NCBI GenBank assembly: GCA_003343905.1
Contig: QAKI01000056.1
Location: forward strand, 1 to 17,807
DNA: 17,807 bases
Source of the DNA: Subdoligranulum variabile
Lineage (GTDB): Bacteria; Bacillota; Clostridia; Oscillospirales; Ruminococcaceae
Direction: 5' to 3'
Within the stretch, counting starts at the first letter, position 1; the number at the start of each line of letters is the position of its first letter. Below the pieces are notes generated by a model. The model ran no database searches. It saw nothing but the letters and a program-made list of their open reading frames with translations, and was not told where the DNA came from. This document shows positions 1 through 7,524 of this stretch, one piece after another. The translations under genes and the position numbers were made by a program.

Positions 1-459
1 ATGCCATTAATTTACACTCTCGTCAAACGCAAAGACATGAGCAAAGACGCAGCCTCAGGCGCAACTCTTTATCATGCACAGACCAGCATCACGAAAAAAC
101 TGACGCTGAACAAGATCTGTACCCGTATCGAAAACATCTGTACCGCCAGCCGCGGTGAGATCATCTTGGTGCTCGACGGCCTGATCAAAGTCATGAACGA
201 AGCCCTTTCCGACGGCGAATCGGTTCACTTGGGCGAATTCGGCAGCTTCCGTATGGTTGCCGGCAGCAAAGGTTCGGCCACCGTCGACGGTTTCACCACC
301 GCCCTGTTCAACCGTGCCCACATCGTCTTTTACCCCGGCACGATGCTGATCAACCTCGTCAACAACGTCTCCTTCGAACGCTACGTCCCGAAAAAGGACG
401 CCTCCAGCGAATCGGCCGGCGGTGGCGGTGGCACGGATGATCGCCCGGGAGAACTGTAA
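1..459 (+). CDS. HU-like (HU-HIG type) DNA-binding protein
   Basis: This 152-residue protein resembles the Bacteroidales HU-like family, which has a longer N-terminal lead than classical 90-residue HU. Residues about 1-125 form the HU-like domain. The segment DGESVHLGEFGSFRM (71-85) corresponds to the conserved turn and strand before the DNA-binding arm (GxxVxLGxxGSF pattern), and an FYPG motif follows at 110-113. The tail (about 131-152) is a low-complexity Ser/Gly/Asp stretch with five consecutive Gly, probably disordered. The ATG at the first base of the window fits the usual MxxxYxxxxRK start of the family, so the gene is probably complete, but nothing upstream can be seen. The inferred role is nucleoid or site-specific DNA binding; the target is unknown. 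It is followed by a lysozyme-like gene on the same strand, a pairing I recall as common in Bacteroidales. Confidence 0.85.
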   Translation: MPLIYTLVKRKDMSKDAASGATLYHAQTSITKKLTLNKICTRIENICTASRGEIILVLDGLIKVMNEALSDGESVHLGEFGSFRMVAGSKGSATVDGFTTALFNRAHIVFYPGTMLINLVNNVSFERYVPKKDASSESAGGGGGTDDRPGEL

Positions 460-464
460 ATCAA

Positions 465-538
465 GTGAAAGTTGAAAGGTGGAAGTAACTCCACGTTGCT
501 ATTTTTCAACTTTCAACTTTCAACTTTCACCTTTCAAC
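465..538. repeat. Heptamer tandem repeat with inverted partner
   Basis: The 87-base gap between the HU-like gene and the glucosaminidase carries five tandem 7-base units: TTTCAAC at 504, 511 and 518, the variant TTTCACC at 525, and TTTCAAC at 532. A perfect 14-base inverted match, GTGAAAGTTGAAAG (465-478) against CTTTCAACTTTCAC (517-530), encloses a smaller hairpin with stem GTGGA (479-483) / TCCAC (490-494). The gap can therefore fold into a long stem-loop in the mRNA just before the downstream start codon. Its role (attenuation, mRNA stability or a slippage-prone repeat) is not known. Confidence 0.8.
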
Positions 539-546
539 TAAAAAAA

Positions 547-1014
547 ATGAAGCAAAGCGAATTTTTTTCCTCCCTCCTTCCCCTCGCCCGAAAGGCGGGG
601 GAAGCATTCCGGATCAATCCGGCGGTTATCCTGGCACAAGCGGCTATCGAGTCGGGCTGGGGACAAAGTGATCTCGCCAGCGAGCATCACAACTATTTCG
701 GCCTCACCGCCTACGGCCGCTCCAACGTCTGGTGGAAAGGCGCAAGCATCGAGTTGGGCGCCCATTCCCTCCGTTTCCGTACCTACGACAGTCCCGGAGA
801 CTCGTTCATGGACTACGCCCGCCTGATCCGTTCGGTCTACCCGTTCGCCGCCGACGTCAGCGACGACCCGAAAGCCTTCGCCCGCAAGATCGCCTACAGC
901 AAATACATCAGCGAAGTCAACGGCGACAACCGTGCCGCCTATCAAGCGTTGTTGGTCAAGGTTTGCAGAAAAATCAGTAAACTCATTCCCCACCCCATAA
1001 ATCATAATTCATAA
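547..1014 (+). CDS. Glucosaminidase (GH73-type peptidoglycan hydrolase)
   Basis: This 155-residue protein matches the mannosyl-glycoprotein endo-beta-N-acetylglucosaminidase (GH73) fold, which cleaves the glycan strands of peptidoglycan. QAAIESGWGQS (31-41) contains the expected catalytic Glu (E35), and HNYFGLTA (48-55) matches the conserved N-[LY]-FG-[IL] motif. A long Ala/Tyr-rich helix region follows (FMDYARLIRS, KIAYSKYIS). An in-frame start at 472 would add 25 residues encoded by the heptamer repeat, so ATG 547 is preferred. That start leaves no signal peptide or membrane anchor, so the enzyme would need another route across the membrane. It is only slightly longer than the bare catalytic domain. 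It lies 3 bases before the next gene; the direct repeat ATAAATCAT (997-1005 and 1011-1019) spans that stop/start junction. Confidence 0.85.
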   Translation: MKQSEFFSSLLPLARKAGEAFRINPAVILAQAAIESGWGQSDLASEHHNYFGLTAYGRSNVWWKGASIELGAHSLRFRTYDSPGDSFMDYARLIRSVYPFAADVSDDPKAFARKIAYSKYISEVNGDNRAAYQALLVKVCRKISKLIPHPINHNS

Positions 1015-1017
1015 ATC

Positions 1018-1308
1018 ATGAACGTCCTTGAAACCATCCTCAGCTTCCTCACCACCCTCGCCCGGATCATCTTTCCCCGGCGCAAACGCCCGGTTGCCGG
1101 TGACGACCTTTGTCCTTGTCCTCTGCCTGAGCCTCCTATCCCTCCTCTCCCTGTGGAGAGGGGAAACGGAAGTAACCCTCGCCGCTCTCGGAGCGATTCT
1201 CTCCCTCCTCTCTCCCCGCCCCCCGAAGCCGACTGGCTCGGCCTCTCCGGCTACACCCTGATGCTGGCAGGAGGGATCGGGAGTCTTTATAAGGTGCTGG
1301 CGGGATAA
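1018..1308 (+). CDS. Small putative membrane protein with apparent frame changes
   Basis: The uninterrupted frame gives 96 residues. The N-terminus (about 1-27, NVLETILSFLTTLARIIFP then RRKR) and C-terminus (about 75-96, WLGLSGYTLMLAGGIGSLY) look like real protein, but the middle is Pro/Arg-rich with T-rich third codon positions. The +1 frame from about 1092 to 1219 instead encodes a hydrophobic helix (FVLVLCLSLLSLLSLW) followed by ETEVTLAALGAILSLLS, with C/G-rich third positions like the neighbours. Joining the frames needs removal of one C near 1089-1091 (or 1075-1078) and one extra C in the run 1219-1224, giving a continuous two-helix membrane protein. The gene may therefore carry two compensating indels, or sequence errors. 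It lies directly behind the glucosaminidase, suggesting co-expression. Its function is unknown; a holin-like role is only a guess. Confidence 0.5.
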   Translation: MNVLETILSFLTTLARIIFPRRKRPVAGDDLCPCPLPEPPIPPLPVERGNGSNPRRSRSDSLPPLSPPPEADWLGLSGYTLMLAGGIGSLYKVLAG

Positions 1309-1325
1309 AAGCTCCTCGGTAAAAT

Positions 1326-1742
1326 CTATCTGCTTGCGCTCACATAAGCACCATCTTTGGCCTCAAAGATGGTGCTTGGTTCTTTCACATCCACGCTATG
1401 CCACACACCTAACGGGATCTGTACCCCATATTTGCCTTCGCGCGGACAAAGCGTAACACGGGAAACCTCCACGAACTTCCTTTCCCCTCCCGTTTCATCC
1501 TGACCGGAAGCCTCGGCATATAGAACAACCTCCAAATATCCCTCTATACAGATCGTCGTCTCCGCCGTCTCCATATGCCGGTGAACAGGTACTTGTGTCC
1601 CCGGCTCCAACGCATTCAGCATACGCTGACTCTGATCCAAAGCAGAAGTACGCAAATCAAAATTCATCCGCTTCCGCTCATTCGCAACTGCTTTCCGATG
1701 AAGATCAGAAAGCAGATTCTTATCTATTGTTTGTATATCCAT
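1326..1742 (-). CDS. wbuC: WbuC-type cupin-fold metalloprotein
   Basis: This 138-residue protein fits the WbuC family of small cupins found at the ends of O-antigen and capsule clusters; their reaction is not established to my knowledge. RMLNALEPGTQVPVHRH (40-56) begins the cupin barrel. The likely metal ligands are H54, H56 and E58 or E61 in HRHMETAETT, with H115 in GVWHSV as the later His. IEGYLEVVLY (67-76) is the typical second cupin strand pair. It is the last gene of the minus-strand locus, 27 bases after the WbpL-like transferase, and ends with TAG only 17 bases from the converging + strand gene. Its 3' end contains a strong inverted repeat (1346-1377). A role in sugar modification or metal-dependent isomerisation is an inference from location only. 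Confidence 0.85.
   Translation of the reverse strand: MDIQTIDKNLLSDLHRKAVANERKRMNFDLRTSALDQSQRMLNALEPGTQVPVHRHMETAETTICIEGYLEVVLYAEASGQDETGGERKFVEVSRVTLCPREGKYGVQIPLGVWHSVDVKEPSTIFEAKDGAYVSASR
1346..1377. terminator. Strong hairpin in the 3' end of wbuC
   Basis: AAGCACCATCTTT (1346-1358) and AAAGATGGTGCTT (1365-1377) are a perfect 13-base inverted repeat with a 6-base loop. It lies inside the last codons of wbuC, close to the converging ends of two transcription units (stop codons at 1306-1308 and 1326-1328). It could block read-through in both directions. There is no clear T-tract on either side, so it is not a textbook intrinsic terminator, and the terminator label is tentative. Confidence 0.4.
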
Positions 1743-1769
1743 CCTTTCTTTGATTATTCAACAACCACC

Positions 1770-2756
1770 TTACTTCTTCAATGACTCAAGATATCTCTCA
1801 TGAAGATGATAATATTTCCTCATGAACAAGAGATAAACCACAGCCAACAAAGCGATCACTATTCCCAAATAAACCCAATGAACAAGCACCCGATCCGGTA
1901 ACGCATACACCATAACCAAAGAAACGGCCAACTGCAAGACCATATAAACAAGGCTGACCACCGGATGAGACATGTTCAATTCATTCGCCATCAACTGGTA
2001 TGCATGTTTACGGTGTGCCTCTCCCAAGTTTTCATGAAGCATAATCCGATGGCAGATCGTAAGACAACCGTCCACCCCGTACACAACAAGAAAAGACAGC
2101 CATGTTATATCTCCGGTCTGTATCACCAATTTCCCGATAGAGAACAATAAGATAAAAGCAATTCCGATACTTCCGACATCCCCGGCAAAACATTTCGCCC
2201 GGTTTTTCGGACGGAAATTGAACAGGCAAAACACCACTACGGACAAGATCGCGACAATCAAAAACGAACTCTCCATAAACTGGATCTTCCGGTTCATCAA
2301 CAGCAGCGGAACAAGCACCGCCAACGAATATCCCCCCGTGATTCCATTCACCCCATCCATAAAATTGATGATGTTCGTCGCTCCCACGCATACGATCAAT
2401 GCAAGAAGCACGATCCACCACATATCCAAATGCAGGATATCCAACTGATAGAACATCAATCCCATCGCCACAAATTGTGCCACAAGGCGCAAACTGTCCG
2501 GCAAACTGTGAATATCATCCACAAACGATATTCCAGCAGCTAAAGTCACCGCTGCCAACATCCACGGATACTGGAAACCATAGAGACAACTCCACACCCA
2601 TGTACCGACCAAAAAGATGACTCCTCCCCCACGCAACACCACCTTTGAATGAGAACTGCGCTGGTTCGGCTTATCAATGATATTGCATTTATCGGCAATA
2701 CGGAAATAAATCAGCTCTGCCATAAGCAGAACCACAAAAATCAACAGATACAACAT
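1770..2756 (-). CDS. WbpL/WecA-like undecaprenyl-phosphate sugar-1-phosphate transferase
   Basis: This 328-residue integral membrane protein belongs to the polyprenyl-phosphate HexNAc-1-phosphate transferase family (MraY/WecA/WbpL). It would start the repeat unit by moving HexNAc-1-P from a UDP-sugar to undecaprenyl phosphate on the inner face of the membrane. The family signatures appear in order: DKPNQRSSHSKVVLRGGG (28-45), the Asp pair in FVDDIHSLPD (78-87), NIINFMDGVNGITGG (128-142), AGDVGSIG (191-198), and the cytoplasmic loop with HRIMLHENLGEAHRKHAYQ (236-254). About ten hydrophobic segments are visible. The DxPNxRSSH form is typical of WbpL/WbcO-type enzymes that use UDP-FucNAc or UDP-QuiNAc, which suits the SDR reductase 3 bases upstream and the WbpM-like dehydratase at the other end of the locus. 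The exact sugar is inferred. Confidence 0.9.
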   Translation of the reverse strand: MLYLLIFVVLLMAELIYFRIADKCNIIDKPNQRSSHSKVVLRGGGVIFLVGTWVWSCLYGFQYPWMLAAVTLAAGISFVDDIHSLPDSLRLVAQFVAMGLMFYQLDILHLDMWWIVLLALIVCVGATNIINFMDGVNGITGGYSLAVLVPLLLMNRKIQFMESSFLIVAILSVVVFCLFNFRPKNRAKCFAGDVGSIGIAFILLFSIGKLVIQTGDITWLSFLVVYGVDGCLTICHRIMLHENLGEAHRKHAYQLMANELNMSHPVVSLVYMVLQLAVSLVMVYALPDRVLVHWVYLGIVIALLAVVYLLFMRKYYHLHERYLESLKK

Positions 2757-2759
2757 ATA

Positions 2760-3686
2760 TCAAAAACTTTTAATCGTCTTGATCAAACCTTCCTTAGCCC
2801 TGACCGGCATCTTATCTACTCCCAAAGCCGACTTTATCTTCCGGTTGGAAACGACATAATTTTCAGTCAACTTGGCCAGACGCTCCTTGTTCAAGGGCAG
2901 ATGCAGACAACCTCCGGCACTCGCCACCATCTCCATCATCTTCTTGTTCAAATGCCAGATATGCGCCCTCCGTCCCATAGCCTCACAAATCACAGCGATC
3001 AGTTCGTTGGTCGACAAGGCTTCATCGTCAGCCATATGATAGACTCCCGAAGCCACCTCTTTGGTCAACAGACCTTCCACAACATAGCACAAATTATCGA
3101 TAGAAGTAAACGTCCGTTTATTCTCAAAAGCCCCCAACGGCCATGGGATTCCTTTCTTCACCACATTATAGAGCAAATTCAGATTTCCTTTGTTTCCCGG
3201 CCCGTGAATCATGCAGGGACGCAATATATAGACTGATTTGTCAGCCGGCCATTTTTCCTGAATATATTCCTCGGCCTTGATCTTGCTCTCGCCATAAGGT
3301 CCTTTGGGCGAAGGCACAACCTCTTCGGTCAGGATATCCCCCTCCACCTGATCGGCAGCCGCTTTCACCGAACTGAAGAAAACAAACTTCTTCGCAGAAG
3401 AACCCAAGAAATAGTCATAAATCTTTTGTGTCAGCCCTGTATTGATATCAAAATAAACCTGCGCCTTAGATTGATTCTTCGTATCATGCGCCTTCCCCGC
3501 CAGATGAATAATGGCATCCACCTCCGGAATATTCCTTTTTCCAAGATCATCCCAACTATAAGTTTTTACCACTCCATCCTTTTCAGGAGCAACAATATCT
3601 AATCCGTAAAGAATATGTTTTCCTTTTAATGCATTTACCAAATTAGATCCCACAAAACCATGGATACCGGTTATTAAAATTTTCAT
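2760..3686 (-). CDS. NAD-dependent epimerase/reductase (SDR), WbpV-like
   Basis: This 308-residue extended short-chain dehydrogenase has the nucleotide-binding loop TGIHGFVGSNL (6-16), the HLAGKAH strand (61-67), the catalytic Ser region FFSSVKAA (103-110), and Tyr131/Lys135 in YGESK. The C-terminal substrate domain contains RPCMIHGPGNKGNL and KRTFTSIDNLC. Its size and motifs match reductases that convert UDP-4-keto-6-deoxy-GlcNAc to UDP-QuiNAc or UDP-FucNAc (WbpV/WreQ type). Supporting context is the WbpL-like initiator directly downstream and a 4,6-dehydratase of the WbpM type in the same locus. Its start codon overlaps the stop of the preceding glycosyltransferase (ATGA), implying translational coupling. 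An epimerase on another nucleotide sugar cannot be excluded. Confidence 0.85.
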   Translation of the reverse strand: MKILITGIHGFVGSNLVNALKGKHILYGLDIVAPEKDGVVKTYSWDDLGKRNIPEVDAIIHLAGKAHDTKNQSKAQVYFDINTGLTQKIYDYFLGSSAKKFVFFSSVKAAADQVEGDILTEEVVPSPKGPYGESKIKAEEYIQEKWPADKSVYILRPCMIHGPGNKGNLNLLYNVVKKGIPWPLGAFENKRTFTSIDNLCYVVEGLLTKEVASGVYHMADDEALSTNELIAVICEAMGRRAHIWHLNKKMMEMVASAGGCLHLPLNKERLAKLTENYVVSNRKIKSALGVDKMPVRAKEGLIKTIKSF

Positions 3687-4807
3687 TTATATAATTTTTC
3701 TATTTCACACCAAACCTTTCGACAATCAAAATACTCTTTTACCCATTCACGTCCGAACCTACCATCTATACGATGTTTCAACCGGATCTCATCTATCTTT
3801 TCAACTATATCTTCCGGATCATGGGTAATAAAAAGACCACTCCTGCCATCACAAATGGCATCACAGCAACCCGTTACACGGGTGGTAAGCACGGGTAATT
3901 CCATTGCCTGAGATTCCAAGACACCAGTAGGAAATCCTTCACGATAGCTGGGTAATACATACAGATTCATCAAGGAATAATAATATTCCATTCCTCCATT
4001 GACAAATCCGGTATAAATGATACGCGAATCATTCTCAATCCTTTCCTTTACATCCTCCGGCAAAGCATCCCGGACCTCAAACATACCTACCAACAAAAGC
4101 TTGCAATCGTCTGCATCTTCCAGCATGTCGAAAGCCCGTACCAAAGAAATAATACCTTTATCCCGTACAAGACGACCGGAATATCCAATCACAAAATCAC
4201 TTTCTTTAATCCCCCACCTCTTACGAAGGTCAGCCACTTTCTGCCGATCCACAAGGGCCGGATTAAATTTAAACTCCGTATCAATTCCTCCACAAGTACC
4301 ATGTCCCAATACTATTTGTTTATTGGCAGGTGCCAATCGATCCTCAATACTACGCTTAAGAACCGAAGGACTTACACATACGATCTCAGTAGCACAAAAT
4401 GATGCCAGCCTGTCCACGCTCATTAAAATAAAACGTTTAAGACCACGACTCGTCTCATAAACCAACCCATGACGAAAATAGATACGGTTAGGAACTCGCA
4501 TCAGCCAAGCAGCCACCATAGCCAAAAGCCCTCCTTTCGGAGTATGTCCCACTACTATATCAATATCTTTCTTCCTAATGAATTTACAAATATTCCGAAT
4601 CGTAATAAAATCCTCTTTCAACGAAATACTACGATTAACCGGACTCTCTATATAATCAAAACCTTGTTTCTTAGCATAATCAGCCAAATACTCGCTCGGA
4701 CTACACACAACATTCATATTATAGCCTTTACTTTTGAAGTATTTGAATTGATCACCTATAAAATATGGAAGAACAAAGTAGATGTTTACGACGTGTAGGA
4801 TGTTCAT
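3683..4807 (-). CDS. Glycosyltransferase family 4
   Basis: This 374-residue protein has the GT-B layout of family GT4 retaining transferases. The N-terminal Rossmann half starts with HVVNIYFVLPYFIGDQFKYF and has VVGHTPKGGLLAM (85-97). The C-terminal half has IGYSGRLVRDKGI (207-219) and the donor-binding EX7E motif (E290 GFPTGVL E298). The N-terminus and the HTPKGG motif resemble the CapM group that adds the second sugar of capsule repeat units. It is encoded next to the SDR reductase and WbpL-like initiator, so an early acceptor such as lipid-linked QuiNAc/FucNAc is plausible. Its base composition is GC-richer than the genes upstream of it, and composition drops sharply just beyond its start codon, so it groups with the conserved left-hand module. 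Confidence 0.9.
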   Translation of the reverse strand: MNILHVVNIYFVLPYFIGDQFKYFKSKGYNMNVVCSPSEYLADYAKKQGFDYIESPVNRSISLKEDFITIRNICKFIRKKDIDIVVGHTPKGGLLAMVAAWLMRVPNRIYFRHGLVYETSRGLKRFILMSVDRLASFCATEIVCVSPSVLKRSIEDRLAPANKQIVLGHGTCGGIDTEFKFNPALVDRQKVADLRKRWGIKESDFVIGYSGRLVRDKGIISLVRAFDMLEDADDCKLLLVGMFEVRDALPEDVKERIENDSRIIYTGFVNGGMEYYYSLMNLYVLPSYREGFPTGVLESQAMELPVLTTRVTGCCDAICDGRSGLFITHDPEDIVEKIDEIRLKHRIDGRFGREWVKEYFDCRKVWCEIEKLYK

Positions 4808-4831
4808 AATACCAAATAAAATACTTCAATC

Positions 4832-5680
4832 TTAATCATTACAACGTATAGCCTCAAGTATATTAGTTTCTGAAAGACATAAATGGGCAGGTAACTTCTT
4901 ACGCCTACGTTTACCTATAATATAATCAATTTGACCTACAAAAGCAAAAAAAGCATAAATGATAATTTTCACAAACATGAACAATGAATTTTTCACAAAC
5001 CAAATAAAAGACTTATTATATTGATGATAACGACTAAAAATTTTTAGCATAGTTCGCTGTGATAAGAAATTTTTACGAAAAGAAGGAACACCAAATTCTC
5101 TATAAAACAACAAAGGTTTACCTATCGCATAAAAAGTACTCATAGAGCTAGTACGTGTCCACAATTCAAAATCTTCAGCTCGGAGTGCCCACTCCTCATA
5201 TAGATTCTGTTTAAACCATTCAATACGCCCCATTATCGTAGGATGAATAAAACTACATACATTCCCCTGAGTAAATTCAGAACCAATAATTTTATTATGA
5301 TTATCTATAGTCATAATAGATGCACCCACTACATCAACTTCAAAATGCTTTTCTAAAAATAAAACCTCTTCTTCAATGCGAGTAACTACCATAATATCAT
5401 CCGCATCCATACGGGCATAATATTTTCCTTTGGCCCTCCTTATAGATTCATTCAAGCGATATACAAGACCTCTATTTTTACCATCCGATAACACTTGTAT
5501 ACGTTTATCTCTAGAAGCAAACTCATATGCAATGTCATAAGAACCATCAGTACTGCCATCTTCCATTAGCAATAGTTCCCAATTTAGATAAGTTTGATTG
5601 ATACAAGATTGAATCGCAGATGCAAGATAATCCTTGGCATTATAAATAGGTATAGCGATAGTCACTAGAGGAGTATACAT
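4832..5680 (-). CDS. Glycosyltransferase family 2 with C-terminal membrane segment
   Basis: This 282-residue protein has a GT-A domain of family GT2. The N-terminal strand is VTIAIPIYNAKDYLASAI (6-23). Nucleotide-binding Asp41 lies in LLMEDGSTDGS, and the DXD-type metal site is ARMDADDI (89-96). RAEDFELWTRTSS, later in the domain, matches the acidic/aromatic acceptor-loop motif (ED-x-E/D-LW) of many capsule GT2 enzymes, with the likely catalytic base in AEDFELW. A hydrophobic stretch near the C-terminus (SLFMFVKIIIYAFFAFVG) followed by a basic patch (KRRRKK) suggests membrane association. It follows the polymerase gene by 10 bases. It begins the AT-rich core that contrasts with the GC-richer genes at 1-4807. 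Donor and acceptor are unknown. Confidence 0.9.
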   Translation of the reverse strand: MYTPLVTIAIPIYNAKDYLASAIQSCINQTYLNWELLLMEDGSTDGSYDIAYEFASRDKRIQVLSDGKNRGLVYRLNESIRRAKGKYYARMDADDIMVVTRIEEEVLFLEKHFEVDVVGASIMTIDNHNKIIGSEFTQGNVCSFIHPTIMGRIEWFKQNLYEEWALRAEDFELWTRTSSMSTFYAIGKPLLFYREFGVPSFRKNFLSQRTMLKIFSRYHQYNKSFIWFVKNSLFMFVKIIIYAFFAFVGQIDYIIGKRRRKKLPAHLCLSETNILEAIRCND

Positions 5681-5690
5681 AACAAATTTA

Positions 5691-6797
5691 TTAAGAATAA
5701 ATAAAATGCATAAACAACGTAAAAGACAAGTGACCTAGCAAAATCCAATATGCGCACACACCCTGTTTCCTTCCCCAAATATCCATTTTTAGCAAAGGAT
5801 AAGAAAGTACAACAGGATATAAAAACCACGAAAGGTATGCAAAACGGTCACTAAACTGTGCACGGATAACCATAATCCAAAAAGCATTTGCTAAAAGATA
5901 CGTTGATAACAATATTGAATACTTTTTATTTTCAATCTTTCTTTTAATAGTTATATAATATCCCAAAATAATAGGAATTGCACTATAAAACAAAAAGTCC
6001 CATCTAAATCCAGTATGAGAAAAGCCCGTAAAATCATCCGCAATAAGATACTTATCCAATCTGTCATCAAATCCTAATCCTTGAAATAAATTTGCGACTT
6101 GATTCCCTACAAATAAGCTAAAAAAAATAGATAAAAACCAAAATTGAAAACATCTACGTAAGCCCACGATATAATAGGCTAAGAAGAAGCATATTAAACC
6201 TAATGCTATAGATTTATGAACAGAAAACGCATAAATAAAACAAACTATTGAAACTATAGGCAACTTATTCTTTTTTCGATCCAAATATAAACTTATTGCT
6301 AACAACAATATGGAATGTGCCATACCACTACGAATGGTATTTGTAGAATATGCAAAAGTAAGAAATGATACAAGAATAGTCAAATAGATAAGTTCTCCAT
6401 TTACTTTATCCAAAGAACGAGATGCCAATAAATTACATCCGAAAAATATTGCTGCAATAAAAGTAAACCAAGACTCAACAGATAGACCTAACAAATGGCC
6501 TAAATTAGCTGTCAATAAAAAACCTGGCTCATTATTAGTATCTATCATTTGAGAAGACAAATAATAATCAGTATATGCAAACATATCCGTAAAAGCACCT
6601 GCTAATGGACGCGTACCGATAAAAAGAACTACTATACAAGTCAATAATAGGATAAAAGATTCAGAAAATAATTTTGTTTTTTGTAATGAAAAAACAGATA
6701 AATTCTTTATCTTCAAATAGTGTAAATATGCTATAAACCCTACAACCACAAGATAAACACTATTGTATAAATTAGCAGGAATAAATGAAGATTGCAT
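5691..6797 (-). CDS. EpsG-family membrane protein, probable Wzy-type polymerase
   Basis: This 368-residue polytopic membrane protein has about ten to twelve hydrophobic segments. It resembles the EpsG family, which serves as the polysaccharide polymerase in many Wzx/Wzy capsule loci of Bacteroidetes and Firmicutes. Family-like features are FIGTRPLAGAFTDMFAYTDYY (about 59-79), with its Arg and Asp in the first periplasmic loop region, and STNTIRSGMAHSILLLAISLYL with the typical R-x-G/Q pattern before a helix. FSVHKSIALG matches the conserved H-K/x-S pair in a later loop. It would join lipid-linked repeat units on the periplasmic side after flipping by Wzx. No other polymerase candidate is seen. 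It lies 1 base after the GT32 gene. The polymerase role is inferred from family and context. Confidence 0.8.
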   Translation of the reverse strand: MQSSFIPANLYNSVYLVVVGFIAYLHYLKIKNLSVFSLQKTKLFSESFILLLTCIVVLFIGTRPLAGAFTDMFAYTDYYLSSQMIDTNNEPGFLLTANLGHLLGLSVESWFTFIAAIFFGCNLLASRSLDKVNGELIYLTILVSFLTFAYSTNTIRSGMAHSILLLAISLYLDRKKNKLPIVSIVCFIYAFSVHKSIALGLICFFLAYYIVGLRRCFQFWFLSIFFSLFVGNQVANLFQGLGFDDRLDKYLIADDFTGFSHTGFRWDFLFYSAIPIILGYYITIKRKIENKKYSILLSTYLLANAFWIMVIRAQFSDRFAYLSWFLYPVVLSYPLLKMDIWGRKQGVCAYWILLGHLSFTLFMHFIYS

Positions 6798-6798
6798 A

Positions 6799-7521
6799 CT
6801 AATTAACTAAATTCTTAAGCCATTTTAAACTATTAACACCAAACATCCTATGTGCTAATCGTGTTACACTAGTTCTAATCGGACCATAATTACTACACCA
6901 GGTTTTCGAGAACCAATGTATGGTTCTAGTATTCTTAGTCTTACGCATTACACCTGTCAAATCATCAAAGGGATTGAAATAATCAGAAGGATAGGTATAT
7001 ATTCCTTCTACATTTTGAATGATTCGACCATCTTTCTTATACCCGAGACTCATCAGAACATTTGTTGTATGAATAACAATTGTTGTTTCATCAAATGAGC
7101 CATCACTTTTTAAGAAATGCAAATTTTGATAATAATCCAATATGAACTTATAAACTTGATGATAAGCCACAGATGCCATTCCTAAACCTGGATTTAAAAA
7201 ATAATCGTGTTGAACCCCCATAAAACCTCCTTTGGCTAAAATATCATCCATGGGTCTTATAACCTCTACATCTGTATCAAAATACACCCCCCCATAAAAA
7301 TATAAAATCCAAAAACGGGCATAATCACTAACAAAAGCATATTTTTTGGCATTATATGCTTCCTCTACATAAGGAATAAGATGTACGTCAAAATTATCTT
7401 CATTCCACTCTTTGATCTCATACTCTGGGAAAAATTTCCTCCAACTTTCAATGCACTTTTTGGCTGAATCCGGTAACGGATTTCTACCAAACCAACAATA
7501 ATGTATTATTTTAGGAATCAT
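6799..7521 (-). CDS. Glycosyltransferase family 32 (DXD sugar-binding type)
   Basis: This 240-residue protein matches the GT32/OCH1-like capsule glycosyltransferases. MIPKIIHYCWFGRNPLP (1-17) is the hallmark start, followed by ESWRKFFPEYEIKEWNEDNF (25-44). SDYARFWILYFYGG (65-78) leads to the metal-binding DXD, FDTDVE (81-86), where D82 and D84 coordinate the divalent ion. GFMGVQ and the later IHWFSKTW are also typical of this family. The gene ends in TAG, which shows that amber is used as a normal stop in this locus. It is 3 bases downstream of the acyltransferase remnant and 1 base upstream of the polymerase gene. It is probably a cytoplasmic retaining transferase; the sugar is unknown. Confidence 0.9.
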   Translation of the reverse strand: MIPKIIHYCWFGRNPLPDSAKKCIESWRKFFPEYEIKEWNEDNFDVHLIPYVEEAYNAKKYAFVSDYARFWILYFYGGVYFDTDVEVIRPMDDILAKGGFMGVQHDYFLNPGLGMASVAYHQVYKFILDYYQNLHFLKSDGSFDETTIVIHTTNVLMSLGYKKDGRIIQNVEGIYTYPSDYFNPFDDLTGVMRKTKNTRTIHWFSKTWCSNYGPIRTSVTRLAHRMFGVNSLKWLKNLVN

Positions 7522-7524
7522 AAG

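Noticed and set aside
504..538. Possible CRISPR-like repeats
   Set aside because: The units are 7 bases long and directly adjacent, without spacers; this is a simple tandem repeat.
538..1005. 155-residue open frame on the - strand
   Set aside because: It is antisense to the GH73-type gene, whose catalytic motifs are clear; the composition is typical of a reverse-strand shadow in GC-rich DNA.
2649..3236. 195-residue open frame on the + strand
   Set aside because: It is antisense to the start of the WbpL-like gene and the SDR gene, both of which have clear family motifs; the translation is low-complexity His/Gln/Ser-rich with no recognisable domain.
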